Origin: Paludibacteraceae bacterium
Lineage (GTDB): Bacteria > Bacteroidota > Bacteroidia > Bacteroidales > Paludibacteraceae
Reading direction: 5' to 3'
Length of the DNA stretch: 36,297 nt
NCBI GenBank assembly: GCA_905233935.1
Contig: CAJOFU010000039.1
Location: 1-36,297 of the forward strand
Part shown: positions 13,394 through 23,000 of the stretch, piece after piece
Layout: each line of letters starts with the position of its first letter
Position numbering within the stretch: position 1 is the stretch's first letter
Notes under the pieces: model-generated
The model's database searches: none
Told to the model about the DNA's origin: nothing
What the model saw: only the letters and a program-made list of their open reading frames with translations
Program-made: the position numbers and the translations under genes

Positions 13394-15829
13394 CTAATCT
13401 TTTGAACTCTCGCGGTACTCGGTAGGAGTCTTACCGGTATTCGCTTTGAAACTCTTGGAGAAGTAACGGGGGTCGCTAAAGCCGCAGGCATAGGCGACCT
13501 CTTTTGCTGCCATATCCGTCGTACGCAGCAGGTTGCAGGCGTGCTTGATGCGCGCCGCTTGAACAAAGTCTTTTGCCGACAGGTTAAACAATTCGTGCAT
13601 CTTCCTGTTCAGCGACGAGCGGCTCATGTTCGTCACTTCAGCTATATCGTCAATCGACAGATTGTTGTCGCTTATATGCTGCTCCATATACTGATGCAGG
13701 GTATTCAGGAACCGGTCGTTCATACTGGAGTAGCCGGGCACAAGAATCTCAGGGATAGGCAGGGGCTCAGCGTGTTGCTGATCGCCTGATGCCTGTTTGG
13801 CGCTGACAAGCAGGTAACGCTCCTGCAAGTCAAGATATGCTTCGAGCATCTCTGCCCTCTGCTTGCGATGCATGCGCACGCGAACAGTCTGTACCGTGAT
13901 TGCTACCGTAATCAGCAGCAGCAGTCCTATTTGCAGAACCCAGCCAGCCGTACTCTCCCAGAACGTAGGCGTGACGGTGATAGCAAGACGGCGGGTATTG
14001 TCCTGCCATTGCCCTAATGCGTTGGTGGATTGCACCTCAAAGACGTATTCGCCAGGAGTTATATCCTGAATAAGTATTTGACTCAGTTTTGTCGGCTCAC
14101 TCCAAGGCTCGTCGTTCTCGCCTTTGGCATAGAACCGCGTCCGGTACAGCATATCGGTGTTGTCGCGGTAATCCATTGCAGCAAACATGATTCCCATGCT
14201 ACGTTCGTTCGGTGCCAAGGTTATATGGGTCAGTTTGTCTACTGCGTAGTTAGGTTTGCTCTCCAGGTAAATTGCACTGAGCGCAATACGTACCGGCTCT
14301 TTCTCGGGCGTCAGCTCCGACTTGTTGATTACCAACAGTCCGTCCAGTGGCGCAAGCAGTATCCGTCCGTCACCAAGGTCAACAGGCCATGTCTCGCCTA
14401 AGATGAACGCTCGCCTGTCAGGAGTCTGGAAGAAACTCTTGCCATAATTCTGAATTCTGACATCCGATTTCTGATTTCTGACTTCTGACTTCTGAATTCT
14501 TACAATCGACAGCGCACTATTCCCTTGGACGAGCAGTTCATTCTCCGACCATGGCATAATATCAAACACTATATCGGAGTGGAGTCCGTCAGCTTTGGTT
14601 ATATGCGCGAACTCCAGCACATCAGCATGGATGTCATCACCCTTCAACAGGTTAATACCACCGCCTTCAGTGCCGACGTACAGCTTCCCGCCAAACAGGC
14701 ACATACACATTACTATATTGTTGCTCAGCGATGTTGGGCGATTACCCTCGCGCTGGTGCAGACGCACTCCTCGCTCGTCAACCACCAGCAGTCCCTTGCT
14801 CGTTGCTGCCAGCACGGTGTTGTCCTCTGTAATCAGCAGACGCCGGATGGACATTGTTTCCGTGCCGGGAATCTGAACGAACGTCTCGCCTTGCTGTTTC
14901 CATAGTCCGAATCCGTACGAGGCAGCCCAGATCGTTCCTTCGGAGTCCTCGACTATCTCATAGACGTTGCGCACGTGTTCGAAGCGCTGGATATTCGGGT
15001 GCTGCGGATCGTTGTCGCCTCGCATCAGACAGCCGGGTTTGCAACCGATCCACGTATGCTTTCTATCGTGGCTCTCATAGAAGCAGTAGGGTTGGTCACC
15101 AAAGGATACTGGCGACTTGCTCAGATGTCCGTCCGGATGTACGTAGCCGATAAGGTGGAAGGCTGAATCATACGCTATCACCTGCTTGCTGCTGCGGCCG
15201 GAAGCAATGATAGAGCCGTCATGCAAGCGCAGCATCGCGCGCACCTCTTCGTCGTTAATGCGCGTTCCGCAGGTATGCACGGGCGTTGCCACAAATATGC
15301 CGTGATCATCTATCAGCCAATGGTTGCCTTGCCGGTCAATATCGTCGCGACGGATATTCTTCAGATGCAGGTTGCCCAAGTCGGTATATACCTCTTTCTC
15401 CTTCCACAGGTTCAGGTTGTGATGAACACGCATCCTTTCCAGTGCTGCATCTTCAGCCTCCTGACTCAGCGTCTCAAACCGGCACGTCTTGGTGTTGAAC
15501 AGCACGACATAGTCATCATCAATCAGGCAAAGGATATTGTTGTCCTCAGTCAGTTCCAGCTTGCGGATGCGGTCGGAGGGCATCGACAGACCGTCGCTAT
15601 CAGCAGCTTTGAACGCAACGAAACGGTAACCGTCAAAGCGGTTCAGACCATTGTACGTAGCGATCCATATCATACCCGTACTGTCCTGCACCGTGCACGT
15701 CGTGTGCCAGTGGCTCAGACCGTCGGAGTCATCGTAGAACCGCAGCGAATAGTTTTGGGCAGATCCCCCAAAACTGAATACTGAAAACTGAATACTGAAT
15801 ACTATAATCAATGAAAGTATGCGCTTCAT
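13394..15829 (-). CDS. Membrane-spanning one-component AraC regulator (propeller-Y_Y_Y-TM-HTH)
   Basis: This 811-residue protein has a signal peptide, then a periplasmic two-component-type beta-propeller sensor (for example SLRFYDDSDGLSHWHTTCTV and GMIWIATYNGLNRFDGYRF near the N-terminus). A Y_Y_Y domain follows (about 550-618), then a membrane helix (about 625-645) and a C-terminal AraC/XylS helix-turn-helix (about 703-811: LSIDDIAEVTNMSRSSLNRKM and AYACGFSDPRYFSKSFKANTG). Histidine kinase and receiver domains of the usual hybrid two-component systems are absent. It is divergent from the pectate lyase gene, so it probably controls this pectin cluster on sensing oligosaccharides. The start at 15829 follows its promoter; the longer frame to 15904 crosses it. 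Confidence 0.9.
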   Translation of the reverse strand: MKRILSLIIVFSIQFSVFSFGGSAQNYSLRFYDDSDGLSHWHTTCTVQDSTGMIWIATYNGLNRFDGYRFVAFKAADSDGLSMPSDRIRKLELTEDNNILCLIDDDYVVLFNTKTCRFETLSQEAEDAALERMRVHHNLNLWKEKEVYTDLGNLHLKNIRRDDIDRQGNHWLIDDHGIFVATPVHTCGTRINDEEVRAMLRLHDGSIIASGRSSKQVIAYDSAFHLIGYVHPDGHLSKSPVSFGDQPYCFYESHDRKHTWIGCKPGCLMRGDNDPQHPNIQRFEHVRNVYEIVEDSEGTIWAASYGFGLWKQQGETFVQIPGTETMSIRRLLITEDNTVLAATSKGLLVVDERGVRLHQREGNRPTSLSNNIVMCMCLFGGKLYVGTEGGGINLLKGDDIHADVLEFAHITKADGLHSDIVFDIMPWSENELLVQGNSALSIVRIQKSEVRNQKSDVRIQNYGKSFFQTPDRRAFILGETWPVDLGDGRILLAPLDGLLVINKSELTPEKEPVRIALSAIYLESKPNYAVDKLTHITLAPNERSMGIMFAAMDYRDNTDMLYRTRFYAKGENDEPWSEPTKLSQILIQDITPGEYVFEVQSTNALGQWQDNTRRLAITVTPTFWESTAGWVLQIGLLLLITVAITVQTVRVRMHRKQRAEMLEAYLDLQERYLLVSAKQASGDQQHAEPLPIPEILVPGYSSMNDRFLNTLHQYMEQHISDNNLSIDDIAEVTNMSRSSLNRKMHELFNLSAKDFVQAARIKHACNLLRTTDMAAKEVAYACGFSDPRYFSKSFKANTGKTPTEYRESSKD

Positions 15830-15852
15830 AGGCGTTGTGTCAAATATTGCTA

Positions 15853-15884
15853 CAAAGGTACAAAAAAAAATCCATTTATGCAAA
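15853..15884 (-). promoter_or_regulatory. Promoter of the AraC regulator gene
   Basis: Read on the reverse strand, TTTG (15884-15881) and TACCTTTG (15860-15853) are separated by 20 nt. Transcription should start near 15846, about 17 nt before the ATG at 15829, which supports that start. Confidence 0.8.
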
Positions 15885-15954
15885 TAAATCGCCAACTTTT
15901 TCATTTTTGCACCTATTTGACCAGATTTTGCACTATTTTATGGAATAAAATTTG

Positions 15955-15962
15955 TAATTTTG
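15955..15962 (+). promoter_or_regulatory. Possible -7 element of the pectate lyase gene
   Basis: TAATTTTG fits the -7 consensus and lies about 50 nt before the ATG. The nearest TTTG (15927-15930) gives a spacer of 24 nt, longer than usual, which would fit an activator-dependent promoter. The divergent regulator is the obvious candidate activator. Confidence 0.4.
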
Positions 15963-16011
15963 TACCGTATTTTGTAAAACAAATGTTTTTTAGAACTAAA
16001 ATTGTAATATC

Positions 16012-17883
16012 ATGAAAAAATTCTTGGTGTTTACCATTATCTTTTTCTCCTGTCTGAGTGCCGGTGCTGCTGTACGTATTCAGAGCGCAGAAGGCTGGTT
16101 GGAAAGTGCTTTCGTGGAATGGACTGTTCTCGATGGTTACTCCGACTACAACGTATATGTCCGTCCCGAAGGCGGTAACTATACGAAGCTTGACAAACAA
16201 CTGCTGCGTAGTTACAGCACCTATTGCCGTGCGGATGCCTTAGGTCTGCCTGCCGGCAACTATCAGCTCAAAGTTGTTCCTGTTAAAGACAATGCGGATG
16301 TTGAAGACCTTGCAAGCGAGACCAAACTCCTCGCAGTTAGTGCTCATGACCGTAACGGTTTTGCACATTTCAACTGGCATGAAGGTGTAGGTGCATACAA
16401 GGACAACGGTGAATTGAAGGCTAATGCAGTCGTACTCTATGTCTATAAGGGCAACGCACAAACCATTACAGCGGATATCCAAGTAGAAGATCCCAAGAAA
16501 AAGCCCAAGACAACCCTGACAGGTATTCAGGCTATCATCACCGGCTATCAAAAAGGCAATGAGACGCGTCCGTTGGATGTACGTATTATCGGCAAGTTGG
16601 AGGCCAGCGATATGGATGAGTTCGGTAGTTCGTCGGAAGGTGTACAGATCAAAGGTAAGAATGCGGATGCTGTGCTGAATATTACTGTCGAGGGTGTCGG
16701 TAACGATGCTGTGATTCGCGGTTTCGGATTCCTGGTTCGTAACAGCAAGAGTGTAGAGATTCGCAACCTGGCTATCATGACCTGCATGGACGACGGCGTT
16801 TCGCTCGATACCGATAACAGCAATATATGGATTCACCACCTGGATGTATTCTATGGTCGCAATAAAGGCGGTGACCAAAAGAAAGGTGACGGTTCGATCG
16901 ACGTGAAGTCCGATTCGAAATATGTGACGGTTTCCTATAACCACCTCTGGGATACCGGTAAATCGTGCATGTGTGGTATGAAGAGCGAGTCAGGTCCGAA
17001 CTATATCTGCTACCACCATAACTGGTTCGATCACTCCGACTCCCGCCATCCGCGTGTTCGTACAATGTCGGTGCATGTATATAACAACTTCTTTGACGGT
17101 ATTGCGAAATATTGCGCCGGTTCAACGACCGCTTCGTCGGTATTCGTTGAGTGCAACTATTTTAAGAACGCTCACAACCCGATGCTGATCTCGATGCAGG
17201 GTACGGACACCAAGAACGGTACAGACGAAAAGAACGCGCCTACGTTCTCGAAGGAGAATGGCGGCATCATCAAAGCCTACAACAACGTGATGGTCGGCAG
17301 TACTACCACTCCGGCTTATTATTCGGCATCCAATACGGTGCATTTCGATGCTTACCTCGCTCAAACGCGTGACGAGAAAGTGCCTGAAACGGTTACAGCC
17401 AAACAAGGCGGTGCGAAGTACAACAACTTCGATACCAACAGCTCTCTCATGCCGGATATCACGCCTGATGATCCGAACGATATTCCCGAGATTGTAACCG
17501 GTACGCATGGTGCAGGCCGTATGTTCCACAGCGATATCAACTTCAGCCTCGCTAACTTCACTCCCTCTGACTACGACATCAGCACTGAGTTGTCGAACAT
17601 CATTGTGAACTATACAAGTTCGCTGCAGGGCATCTTCGGCACCGAGTGGAACAATCTGCCGGATCCCGCTCCGGAAACAGCTTTGGCTATGGTTACCGAC
17701 AACTCGCTCTCCTTCAGTGCCAACTGTCTGTATAACCCCAAAGGCAAACTGATCCGAATCTATGCTATCAACGGCGCGTGTGCAGGCTCAACCAGCCGCG
17801 AGACCGTCGCTGTCGATCATCTGCCCGCCGGTACCTATATCGCCGTGACCAAGGACGGTGCGCTGCGCTTCAACAAGTTCTGA
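16012..17883 (+). CDS. Secreted pectate lyase, PL1 family
   Basis: This 623-residue protein has a signal peptide (1-19), an Fn3-like domain (about 22-95) and a right-handed parallel beta-helix (about 120-460). The helix carries the PL1 signatures: NIWIHHLDVFYG, GSIDVKSDSKYVTVSYNHLWDT, and HHNWFDHSDSRHPRVR with the catalytic-type Arg in RHPR near 345-348. It would cleave polygalacturonate by beta-elimination, probably with calcium. The C-terminal 65 residues (GKLIRIYAINGAC...LPAGTYIAVTKDG) resemble a T9SS type A sorting end, distinct from the short tail of the other proteins. It is divergent from the AraC regulator and followed by a CE12-like esterase, so together they would strip and cleave pectin. 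Confidence 0.93.
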   Translation: MKKFLVFTIIFFSCLSAGAAVRIQSAEGWLESAFVEWTVLDGYSDYNVYVRPEGGNYTKLDKQLLRSYSTYCRADALGLPAGNYQLKVVPVKDNADVEDLASETKLLAVSAHDRNGFAHFNWHEGVGAYKDNGELKANAVVLYVYKGNAQTITADIQVEDPKKKPKTTLTGIQAIITGYQKGNETRPLDVRIIGKLEASDMDEFGSSSEGVQIKGKNADAVLNITVEGVGNDAVIRGFGFLVRNSKSVEIRNLAIMTCMDDGVSLDTDNSNIWIHHLDVFYGRNKGGDQKKGDGSIDVKSDSKYVTVSYNHLWDTGKSCMCGMKSESGPNYICYHHNWFDHSDSRHPRVRTMSVHVYNNFFDGIAKYCAGSTTASSVFVECNYFKNAHNPMLISMQGTDTKNGTDEKNAPTFSKENGGIIKAYNNVMVGSTTTPAYYSASNTVHFDAYLAQTRDEKVPETVTAKQGGAKYNNFDTNSSLMPDITPDDPNDIPEIVTGTHGAGRMFHSDINFSLANFTPSDYDISTELSNIIVNYTSSLQGIFGTEWNNLPDPAPETALAMVTDNSLSFSANCLYNPKGKLIRIYAINGACAGSTSRETVAVDHLPAGTYIAVTKDGALRFNKF

Positions 17884-17967
17884 TAAAGTCACCCGTGCAA
17901 ACTATTAATTTAGAAAATAAACATACATAAACACATTGAACAAATTGATACATTGAAATTTATTTAT

Positions 17968-18156
17968 GTTTATGTCTGATGATGTCTGTTACTCGGAGAG
18001 TTGTGGCTTTGGCGGATAAGGCACTCGTCAAGCTTGCTTGAAAGAGAGGCTTATACGACAAAGACACAAGTCCGGAACGGACAACAGACAACAAACGGGG
18101 TCCCCACAAATAACATGCAGTGGGGTGTCTATCAGGGTTTATTTAGGTTTATTTTC
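17968..18156 (+). promoter_or_regulatory. Structured leader element, copy L4
   Basis: This is the most divergent copy. CTGAT/ATCAG (17976-17980 with 18131-18135) forms the outer pair, and GTCTGTT/AACAGAC (17984-17990 with 18083-18089) an inner stem. CTTTG/CAAAG and TTGTG/CACAA (18001-18011 with 18059-18069) form P2. ATAAG/CTTAT lies below a CAAG-CTTG-CTTG cap (18029-18040). GTCCG-GAA-CGGAC (18070-18082) is P4, and a CCCCA/TGGGG hairpin is extra. The 5' TGTTTATGTCT and 3' GTTTATTTAGGTTTAT boxes match L1/L2. It ends 19 nt before the ATG at 18176. Confidence 0.55.
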
Positions 18157-18175
18157 TAATAATAACAATAAGACA

Positions 18176-19285
18176 ATGAAAAATGTCCTTTCCATAGTTC
18201 TTGCAACGCTGCTTTGCTTGCCGATGAATGCCATCAAAGTGCACACCATCGGTGACTCTACCATGGCTGAGTACGATGAGAGCACAACCGACAAACGCGG
18301 CTGGGGCATGTACCTTGGTTCGTTCTTCGACCCGGAGTTCGTGACCGTCAACAACCGAGGCAAGTCCGGAGCAGACACCCGTGGTTTCTACACCGGTGCT
18401 GCATATTGGGCTTCCGTCAAGACCCAGATGTCCGCCGGCGACTACCTGCTCATTCAGTTTGCCCACAACGACGAAGGCACCGTTACCTATGGTATGGATA
18501 ACCTCGAGTATGCGGCTTATTGCGCAGAGAACGGTCTGCCTGCACCGACCGATGCACGTGGTACGAACCCGCAGACGACCTATCGTGAAATGCTACGCGC
18601 GTTCATTGATGAGGCGCGCGAGTTAGGCGTGACGCCCGTGTTGGTAGGACCTATCTGCCGGGCGTATTTCCAAGGCAACGATATCCGCCGAAACGGTCAA
18701 CATGACCTCGGCGATAAGTTCAGCAAGATTGAGAATGGCGTGCTGTACGAGAACCAGAGCCTGCCTGCCGGTGACTCCACGATGAGTTACGTCAAGGCGA
18801 TGAAGGTCGTAGCAGCCGAGAAGAACGTTCCGTTCATCGACCTGACCGAAGCCACGCGCCAACTCTATCTCTCGTACGGCGAGACGCAGTGCTTGAGTCT
18901 GCTGTTCTGCGAGGGGGACAAGACCCACACCAACGCCATGGGCGGAAACCTCATCGCCCGCACGGCTGCCGGGCTGCTCAAGAACGCAGGCATACTGGCG
19001 GAGTATATTGATATACCTACCGACATCAGCGCTAATCCGAACCGTATTGACATCGGTGAGGTGTATAGCGGCGTGGTGATCAACAAGGAACTGCTGCTCA
19101 CCGGCTACGGACTTGAACCTGCCAGCGGCACGGTCGCACTGACGGCAACCGCTAACCTGCAGATCTCGCTGGACAAAGAGAATTATAGTTCTACGGTGCA
19201 GGCTTCGTACGCAGGCGGATCGATGTTTCAGAAAGTGTATGTGCGGGCTAACTACACCTCAGGCGGTGAACAGGCGAGCATGTGA
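18176..19285 (+). CDS. SGNH/CE12-like pectin acetylesterase, 5' part of a frameshifted gene
   Basis: The signal peptide (1-19) is followed by an SGNH hydrolase domain with all blocks: HTIGDSTM (Ser28), NNRGKSG, IQFAHND and GDKTHTN (Asp and His). This pattern matches rhamnogalacturonan acetylesterases of family CE12, which deacetylate pectin so that lyases can act. After the catalytic domain a beta-sandwich begins (about 285-365) but is cut by a stop at 19283. A single missing base just before (AGC-ATG for AGC-GAT-G) would continue as ASDVIAVPVSA into 19282-20016. The start at 18176 lies downstream of leader L4. The catalytic part is intact, so a shortened enzyme lacking the C-terminal tail could still be made. 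Confidence 0.85.
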   Translation: MKNVLSIVLATLLCLPMNAIKVHTIGDSTMAEYDESTTDKRGWGMYLGSFFDPEFVTVNNRGKSGADTRGFYTGAAYWASVKTQMSAGDYLLIQFAHNDEGTVTYGMDNLEYAAYCAENGLPAPTDARGTNPQTTYREMLRAFIDEARELGVTPVLVGPICRAYFQGNDIRRNGQHDLGDKFSKIENGVLYENQSLPAGDSTMSYVKAMKVVAAEKNVPFIDLTEATRQLYLSYGETQCLSLLFCEGDKTHTNAMGGNLIARTAAGLLKNAGILAEYIDIPTDISANPNRIDIGEVYSGVVINKELLLTGYGLEPASGTVALTATANLQISLDKENYSSTVQASYAGGSMFQKVYVRANYTSGGEQASM

Positions 19286-20016
19286 TAGCTGTACCTGTCA
19301 GTGCAACGGCTATATCCCTCGACGGAGGTGCTGCTGTTAGTGCCACTTGGGCAATCAATGCCCGTCCTATCCCTGCTGCCGTCGTAGAAGGACCGATCAG
19401 TGCCGCGCTCACGATGAGTAACATGATGGCTGCGGATACCAAGCCGGATTTCACCGACGGCGATGAGACGGGAATCACCATGGTGCGCCTGCATAACTCC
19501 GATGCCAGCGGTGCCAAGGTCGCATGGCCGGGAGGAGAGATAGATGAGAATGCTACCCGTTACATCGACTTTGCTGTGACAGCTCCGGCTTCTGCCGAGG
19601 TGCGTATTACCGGCATCTCGATGGATATAGCGGCGCATAGTACATCAACCATGTGCTACCACATCAATACCGGTTTTGGCGACGGGTTCACGGATGTGCA
19701 GACCATTGCCGAGAAAGTGAATATGACCAACTTGGCTATTTCGCATCTGGCGTTTACCCCGACCTTGACCATCTCGGCAGGTGAGACGCTCCACGTGCGC
19801 ATTCTGCCTTGGCATAACCTTGCGGACTCCAAAAGCGGCAAATATATCTGCCTCAAGAATGTCGTCATCTCTGGTCAAGCGTTTGAATCAACAGCAACCG
19901 CTGTGCAGGACAGTCAGCATCAGCCATACATGGCTGATAAATCCATCCGCAACGGTCAACTCCTCATCACCCGCGACGGCAAAACCTACAATGTGCTTGG
20001 CACAATGGTTAAGTAA
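19282..20016 (+). CDS. 3' part of the frameshifted SGNH gene: beta-sandwich domains and C-terminal tail
   Basis: The frame opens at GTG 19282 and continues the interrupted beta-sandwich (VIAVPVSATAISLDGGAAVS). It then has a CBM-like jelly-roll domain (about 75-215: RYIDFAVTAPASAEVRITGI, CYHINTGFGDGFTDV, LHVRILPW), shared with the second esterase at 25970-27349. It ends in the short C-terminal tail SIRNGQLLITRDGKTYNVLG. It overlaps the upstream part by 4 bases, but I see no ribosome-binding signal or slippery heptamer that would argue for a separate gene or programmed shift. It is most likely the detached end of one protein of about 613 residues. Confidence 0.65.
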   Translation: MIAVPVSATAISLDGGAAVSATWAINARPIPAAVVEGPISAALTMSNMMAADTKPDFTDGDETGITMVRLHNSDASGAKVAWPGGEIDENATRYIDFAVTAPASAEVRITGISMDIAAHSTSTMCYHINTGFGDGFTDVQTIAEKVNMTNLAISHLAFTPTLTISAGETLHVRILPWHNLADSKSGKYICLKNVVISGQAFESTATAVQDSQHQPYMADKSIRNGQLLITRDGKTYNVLGTMVK

Positions 20017-20048
20017 CTGCTGATCGAATTACGTAACACATAACTATC

Positions 20049-23000
20049 ATGAAAAAAATATTTTTTGCAACAATTCTTCTCTTCCTCGGTTTAGGGCAAG
20101 TGTGGGGACAGACGTTTATTGCAACAAGTCCTTCGTCTAATTCTATTACTACAAATAACGTTACTGTTTCATCCAGTAATGGTATCCAAAACAAAACATT
20201 CAACGGTACCGCAAGTACGAAAGTATGGAAAGTCGATTCAAAACCGACATCTATTACAAGTACGACGGCTAATATTTACAAAATTGTCTTTACGGCGTGC
20301 TATAATTCCTCAGGAAGTTCAACTCAATCGTGTAATGTAACTGTCTCAACTGATGGCTCAACATATTCAACATTGTCATCTGGTGTTACTGTGAGTGGAG
20401 GAACAGGTACAACTAGCACAAGCACAGACAATATATATGTTTTGGGAAATGACAAGTATAGTACTGTAACTGTTACTTTTAATTCCACACTATATCGCTA
20501 TGTGCGAATAGAGAAAGATGGTAAGGAAACCTGGGTAAATAGCATTAAGGTTTATACCGCTCCGACAGCGTTGACAAAAGGAACTGCTACAGAAACGACT
20601 TGCCCAATGACGGTAACTGACGGAGGTAATACTAATAATTATGAGTTCTATTACAACACGGCAAGTACTGCCCCGACTTCCAGTTCAACGGCAACAGCAA
20701 CATTCACGAGTAAAACGCCTACGCTGACAAGTTTAAGCGATGGAACAACTTATTACTGCTGGGTGCGTAGCAAATATAGTAGTACAGAGAAAAGTCCGTG
20801 GAAAGCATTGACGGGTAGTACATTTACGACCGTGAATGCTGCACCGACTTGGTACACCCTTTCGTATGACGCGAATGGTGGTACGGGCAGTATGCCGTCG
20901 CATGACTTTATTTCCGGGACAACGGTGCATGCAAGTCAAAACACCTCGTTCACTCCTCCTTCCGGCAAGATATTTAAGTGCTGGAATACAAAAGCTAATG
21001 GTAGTGGAACGGAATATAAAGAGTGGGAATCATTTACATTGAGTGCTAACACCACACTCTATGCCCAATGGATCACGGCTTCTACCAGTGGTTCGTACTG
21101 TATCAGTATGTACAACCTGAACGTGAGTGACCAGATGAAGTACTTTACGTATTCCGGTTATGATGATATGCAAATATTGGATTTGGAGGTTCCGAATTAC
21201 AAAACAAGTACAAATAATTTCTGGGTTGGTAAAGGTGGTTCGTGGAAAACCGGAGATTTAGGAAATAGCGGTGCAAGTTCTGCCAATGAACGATTAGAGG
21301 ACTTATGTTTGAAAGGTAATCGTGATATCAAGTTAGGAACCGGTTCGCAAGGTGTATTGGCACGATTCTTCGTGTATGATAATTCGACATACAACAACCT
21401 TTATGTTGAATTTACTCCAAAACAGTATTCTCTCATTTGGGGAAAGGATGGCTCTTCTTGGAGTCCCGTCAAACTCTATCCTTCGGGTTATGAGAACGAG
21501 TGGACATCAGAAGTGGTAACTTTGACGAGTGAGCAGATTTCTTTGTATAAGTACTACGTGGGAATCTTGAAAGCCGATGATGGTGTGGCGTATTGGTATA
21601 AGAGTAATACGCTGACTGTCGGTTCTATGGGTACGTATAACAAAACAACGGATACATGGGGCGGCAATGTAAGTACGCTGTCTGCCGGTGCGAAAGGATT
21701 CTTCCGTATGTGGCAAGATGCTACCGGTTATGACAACTGGCGCTGTCACTTTGTTCCGGTTTACACGCTGTCATATAATGCGAATAGCGGTAGCGGCGCT
21801 CCGGCAGCAGTATATGTAGCTTCGGAAGGCGATGATAGTCATCGTAGGATATATATATCGGCTACAGAGCCGACGCGAACCGGTTACACGTTTGCTGGTT
21901 GGGCAACAAGTTCAAGTCGTGCGTCATCCGGAACAGTGGATTATGAGGCAGGAGATGACATCACAATATCAGCCGATACAGAACTGTTTGCAGTATGGAA
22001 CTGCATCACTCCGGATGCTCCGACAGCAGCGAAGATTTCCGCTTCCGACCAGTGTCAAGGAACGGGTGTGACGTTCAGCGCCAACACGACAGGTCTGCCG
22101 AGTTATGTAACATGGTACTGGCAAACGGCAGCGGACGGCACAAGCACCACTTATCCAGCCTCCAGTAATTATACGACGTCAACCTCCGCAGGCACTTATA
22201 CTATGTATCTGCGTGCAAAAAACACCGCTTGTGGCGAGTGGAGCAATTCAGCAAGCACGCCGAGCAAGAGTGCAACCGTTTATGCAGGGACGACGATAAC
22301 TACACAGCCAACGACGAGTGTTACCGGACATGTCGGTGTGAGTTTCACCGTTGGAACGAATCTCGTTGCTTCCGGTGCAAGCCTGACTTATAAGTGGTAC
22401 AGTTACACGAGTTCCGGCGGTGCAGGTGAAGCGGAGATAGCCGGTGCGACAAGTACTACCTATACAACATCCAAGTCCACAGGTACGTATTATTATAAGG
22501 TGAAGGTTAGTGGTACCTGCGGTGACCCAGTTTATTCTAATATGATCACCGTGACGGTGGATAACAAGCATTTGTTAAGTTACAACGATAACAGCGGTAG
22601 TGGTGCTCCAGGTTCATCGTATGTTGCTCCGGGTAGTACGACGTTGAGCAGTACGATCCCGACGCGTAGCGGATTTGTGTTCCTTGGCTGGAACACCAAC
22701 AGCAGCGGTACGGGCTCTATGTACCAACCGGGCGCGACCTATACGATGCCTTCAACGGCAACGACGCTGTACGCCGCTTGGGGCAGTCCGTGCTTTAATG
22801 TATCGGATGCGTCGAAGAACACGATGCCGGACGGACAGCCTGCAGGAACAGTTATTACGGCTGGTGGTATGATTAACGGTACTATCACAGGTGGTACGCT
22901 GACTTACACCGGAACGGATGCAGCGGGCCTGAATGGTAATGCCAAAGGTTTGATATTTAATAATGATAATGACGAGCTGACGGTTAGTCTTTCTGGCGGC

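Noticed and set aside
16240..16944. Long reverse-strand open frame opposite the pectate lyase
   Set aside because: Shadow of a strongly supported PL1 gene; no independent motif.
19279..19288. Programmed ribosomal frameshift in the SGNH gene
   Set aside because: No slippery heptamer and no clear downstream stem; a single missing base explains the break more simply.
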